From Heterostelium album PN500 (taxonomy: Eukaryota; Evosea; Eumycetozoa; Acytosteliales; Acytosteliaceae): 64,000 bases of DNA. This document shows positions 60,297 through 64,000 of this stretch, piece after piece. The stretch lies in the NCBI RefSeq assembly GCF_000004825.1, contig NW_008805083.1:186001-250000 (forward strand), given 5' to 3'. The translations under genes and the position numbers were made by a program. The notes below the pieces were generated by a model that saw only the letters and a program-made list of their open reading frames with translations, did not search any database and had not been told where the DNA came from. Each line of letters starts with the position of its first letter. The first letter of the stretch is position 1.

Positions 60297-61404
60297 GCTT
60301 GCTTGTTTTTGTTTGAAAACTTTCTATTTCTATTTTAGTAGTTACAGTACTTTACTTTACACTTTATTGGAGTGATGTGCTTGTTTTGTCAGTTGTTATT
60401 TATTTATCATCAATGTAGATATTCAAATTTGGATAAAAAAAAAAAAACAAAAGTTTTACAAAAAAAAAATAGGAGGTACACAACCATCAAAGGATCTACA
60501 TTTTTTCAACTTACAAGTTTCTCAATTTAGATGTCACACACCACCACTACCATTGATTAATAATAATAATTCAATGATCAGTAAATCAACACACCACGCT
60601 TTTTTATCATGATGAAAATAAATCGCCTTTGTGCTTGTGCCCAACAATGACAATCATAATTAAACTTAATATATAATTATTTATTTTTTTAAAAAAAAAC
60701 AACCACAAAAAAATTACAAACAAACAATGCAATATTTCATTTCATTGGAGAGCCTAAAGGCTAACCCCATATTCTCACTCTTACTCACACTGTACAAATA
60801 ACAACATATAAAAATGTATTTTACTTTGTAATAATAATTATAATAACAATATTAAGCATACATAAAGATATATCCTTTAATATTATATATATAACACTTT
60901 ATATATAATACGTTAATATAATCAATCAAATCTTCATACACACTCTTTGCAAAAAACATATATTTAACAAAAAAAAAAAAAAGATAGATTTTTCAATCTT
61001 CTGTTTTTATTTTTTATTTTTTTAATTTGATTATTTTTAAAAATTTTGGTGGTGATCAATTGTGTGTGGCGTTACTGTTGTCATTGTTGTATTTTAAAGA
61101 TTTTTAATGTGTTATATTTGTAAATAGATAGATAGTTTTGAAATGTTTTTAAAACAAAACATATAATATAATATAGAAATAGAAATTAAAAATAAAATAA
61201 AATCAAAGATAAACAAAACATAAACTAATAATTTTATAACAAACATTACAGGTTAAACAAATTTAATAAATTTAAGTTAATACATACAATACATTCAACA
61301 ACAGTTTCAATTAAAATAATATATTAAGAGTGATAGTTAAGTTAGTCAATTAGTTAGTTAGTTAAGTTAGGATAGAAATAGAGAGAGAGAGAGAAGTTAG
61401 GAGT

Positions 61405-63656
61405 ATGACTACAACATCACCAATATTATCTTCATCAGTGCCAAATACGGCACATATCTCACCTCTGATGTCATCGTTACCATCATCGCCACTGTCGAAT
61501 TCAACGGCTACTCTACCATCGTCAACATCATCGGCATTTTCAACACCATCGTCATCGTCATCTTCATCACTGCGATGCAGCCGAACTGGTATAGCCATTG
61601 GAAGTAGCTCCATACTTTTACACCACAACAGTAATAGCATCAGCAACAGCAACGATCATAGTAATAGCAACAGCAGAGGATCTTCATCATCGTCATCGTC
61701 ATCGTCGTCATCATCATTATCAATAGCACACTCATCATCACCATCGTCATCACATTCGAATCCAAAGTTATCACATTCATTACCATCTAATCCACTGAAA
61801 TCGAGTATCAGTGGAATATCGACTGATATCAGTAAACTATCGTTGTTCACCAAGGACAACACTTCACAGGTGTTCACTTGTGATGTGGATCGCGAGCGTG
61901 AGATCACCGAGGCGGAACAGCTCTTTCTGACGCTGCCCGAACTCCAATACAACGTTACAAAGATCAATCAGTGGGGAAAGCATCAGCGTCGTGTTCTGAA
62001 GCTGACCAATCGCGGCATTGCCAATGTGCGTTGCAACGAGATGGTCTCCAGTCTCTACAGCTACAACGATGTCAACGCCATCTATCTGCGCGACTCTGAG
62101 GTGTTTGTCCTCGAGTACAAAGGCGCCACCCACCACTATGTATATAAATCTTCGATTGGCTATCAAATCGTGCAGGAAATCAACAGTCGTCTGGCGCTGC
62201 GTCGTTCCACCGACAAGAAGCGCAACGGATTCGACATTGCCCTGGAGTATCAGAAGCGACTGCTCAGTCACTCGCCCTCCATCCCGGTGGCCGACACCGC
62301 CAACAACATCTCCTCCTCCTCCAACAACCCCTCCAATCACAGCAGCATCTCACGATCGCTCTCATTCGACAGTTCCGATTCCTCATCGGTTTCGTCGTCG
62401 TCGTCCTCTCCACCTGCCACACTCATCGACCTCGACCACCTCGACGACAACACCAACCCAAACAGTGGCGGAAGACAACAACAGAAACGAGCTACTAAAC
62501 TGTCACAACTTCTTGGAACTACAGAGGAGCAGCGTCTCCAGGGAGAGATCGACCGTATCGCTCTGAATCCTCAGTCGGCCGAGCGCAAACAGATCCAAAC
62601 ATTTGTAAACAACTTTCCGGTACTCTCTAAAAACAATCCGAGTACTTGTATAATGCAACTGCGTACCTTCATCGACAATACCAAACAGTCGGTTCTCTCG
62701 GACAAGAACTCGCAGCTCTCAAAGTTGCTGGTCGAATCCAACAATATCCGCGACGAAGACATCTCACTGACGTCGCTGGTTGAGCGCAATCTCGAGAAAA
62801 CCATCATCCTACGACTCTACCGACACGTTTACTCGGTGCTCTCAGTGCAGGTCGCCAAAGACGAGCAGACACTCCAGGAGAACATCTCAAAGCTCGTCTC
62901 GAAACCACAGGATTTCTTTGGCATCAAAGACGAATACATCACACCGAGCAACTGGAAGTCGGCGATCCTCGAACTCAACGGACTGGATCGCGTAGAAATT
63001 CCACACCAAAAACTAGATTGTATATTAGCATCTGCAAGATCTATATACAACTATATAAACTACGAAAGGAAATTGAATAATATCAATCAAGATATGTTTT
63101 TAAGTGCTGATGATTTTTTACCTGTAAGTTCAAATTGTTGCTTTGTAAATTTAATTTAATTTATTAATGTTATTAACTAATACTATTTATCTATTATCTT
63201 TTTTAGATTTATATTTATGTAGTTGTAAATTCGGGAGTGAAAGATTTAGAGTTTATCAATCAATATCTTTGGCAACTTTGTGATCCAGATCGATTGGGAG
63301 GTGAAGGTGGATATTATTTGACGGTTTTCAGTTCGACTTTGAGTTTGCTACGATCGTTGAACATGGAGAATATCGAGAGAGCAACTATGATCGACGATTT
63401 AATTCTGCCTATAAAGTCATTGTCTGGTGGTGGTTTTTCTTCTTCATCTTCGTCACCTCCATCATCACCATCTTCTTCATCTTCTTCACCTTCGCCTCTA
63501 AACTCATCGACCTCTAATGGCTGGAACAGTGCATCGATTTCCAGAAGAGAAAGAGCACAAAGTCTAAGTCTTGGTGGTAAATCAAATTCACTAACTTCTT
63601 TTCCAACTTCACCATCATCATCATCAACAACATCAACTTCAACAACCAACCAATAA
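61405..63656 (+). CDS. VPS9-domain protein (Rab5 GEF-like)
   Basis: Exons 61405-63123 and 63207-63656 give 722 residues. The head is Ser/Thr/Pro-rich. A PH- or FERM-like segment follows (about 150-275: FTCDVDREREITEAEQLFL, then VTKINQWGKHQRRVLKLTN and YSYNDVNAIYLRDSEVFVLEY). The VPS9 region spans about 395-625: a helical bundle (LRTFIDNTKQSVLSDKN, then LEKTIILRLYRHVYSVL) and the core SADDFLPIYIYVVVNSGVKDL with D and P, then GGEGGYYLTVFSSTLSLL. Such proteins load GTP onto Rab5 at early endosomes and phagosomes. The splice join falls exactly inside FLP-IYIYVV and restores the motif. The C-terminal tail is Ser/Thr/Pro-rich. An upstream AG-rich run (61381-61393) precedes the ATG. Confidence 0.88.
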
Positions 63657-64000
63657 CCAAAAATAATTTTCTATAGATTTTTTTCTAACAAACAAAACAA
63701 AACAAAATAATAATAACTATTAACTAATTAATCAATAATAATAATAATAAGAATATATCAACTAAATTGTATCTAGTCATGATAATATTCATTTTAAATA
63801 ATAATAATAACAGCAACAACAAAAGAAAGTAACAATAACAACAACAACTAATAATAACTATAACTATAATATCAAACCACATCACCACACCTTCAATCTA
63901 ATGTTGATTGTAATATCTTGTAATTATTCTTTTATTTTTTCCATTCTTTCCAAACCACCTCCCATTCCCTCATCACCAAACCTATTGTGACAAACTTTGC
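63657..64000. other. 3' flank, AT-rich
   Basis: Low-complexity A/C/T DNA with CAACAA repeats; no gene start recognised before the window ends. Confidence 0.5.

Larger units (their letters stand above)
58119..61404. other. Long AT-rich region, two weak small-peptide candidates
   Basis: 3.3 kb with no large gene. It has long A and T tracts (59047-59066, 59091-59143), TATA runs and the leader of the VPS9 gene. Only the two short secreted-peptide candidates listed below look protein-like. Confidence 0.55.

Noticed and set aside
60728-60802. Short frame with a small AGCC-TAAA-GGCT stem near 60752
   Set aside because: 24 codons and a 4-bp stem are within chance for this composition.

Overview
The window looks like nuclear DNA of a dictyostelid social amoeba. 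Coding regions are moderately GC-rich and sit between very AT-rich spacers. Introns are short (about 60-110 nt), AT-rich and GT-AG, most with GTAAGT or GTATGT donors and TTTAG/ATAG acceptors. Asn, Gln and Ser homopolymers are frequent, and several genes have their best-known relatives in Dictyostelium (PakD-type kinase, SNF1/AMPK alpha, peptidase S13). Codon use is less A/T-biased than I would expect for D. discoideum, so another dictyostelid group is more likely; this is an inference. Exon joins were worked out by hand from splice signals, reading phase and family fit.

Layout. 1-1 kb: two decayed coding remnants. 1.7-5.3 kb (+): mitochondrial NAD(P) transhydrogenase. 5.3-8.2 kb: AT-rich spacer with a coding-like relic and a 34-bp duplication. 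8.2-9.7 kb (+): bacterial-type D-Ala-D-Ala carboxypeptidase (S13). 10.2-11.8 kb (+): BTB/T1 plus pentapeptide-repeat protein. 11.9-14.7 kb (-): RecQ/WRN-like helicase. 16.2-17.4 kb (+): WIP-like WH2 protein with an SH3 domain. 17.8-19.5 kb (+): dual-specificity phosphatase with a PIP box. 19.7-20.8 kb (-): Vti1 SNARE. 21.4-23.0 kb (-): secreted B-type repeat protein. 23.7-24.8 kb: non-autonomous inverted-repeat element. 25.3-28.6 kb (+): NAT10 with an apparent frameshift. 28.8-31.7 kb (+): mitochondrial helical-repeat protein. 31.7-33.4 kb (-): ankyrin protein. 33.8-35.6 kb (-): AMPK alpha. 36.1-36.5 kb (-): TMEM14. 36.7-38.3 kb (-): NSUN6. 38.5-40.1 kb (+): WDR74/Nsa1. 40.2-44.6 kb (-): SAP-domain mitochondrial protein, apparently related to the 28.8-kb gene. 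45.0-45.5 kb: tRNA-Asp, tRNA-Leu and an inverted tRNA-Leu fragment. 45.6-46.9 kb (-): RPA1-like protein. 47.4-52.4 kb (-): 13-exon PAK kinase. 53.3-54.4 kb (-): proteasome beta-3. 55.9-57.5 kb (+): acidic Ser-rich protein. 57.8-58.1 kb (-): 61-residue protein missed by ORF scanning. 58.1-61.4 kb: mostly empty, with two weak secreted-peptide candidates. 61.4-63.7 kb (+): VPS9-domain Rab5 GEF-like protein.

There is no operon logic; these are independent eukaryotic genes. Shared themes are RNA and translation (NAT10, NSUN6, WDR74, two tRNAs), mitochondria (transhydrogenase, two large helical proteins, TMEM14), actin and small-GTPase signalling (WIP-like, PAK, VPS9), endosomal traffic (Vti1, VPS9) and genome maintenance (RecQ, RPA1-like, possibly the PIP-box phosphatase). 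Three genes carry single-base discontinuities in short-run contexts, suggesting consensus errors. The most unusual items are the inverted-repeat element built of nested hairpins, the inverted tRNA-Leu fragment, the PIP-box phosphatase, the WH2/SH3 fusion and the small spliced gene.
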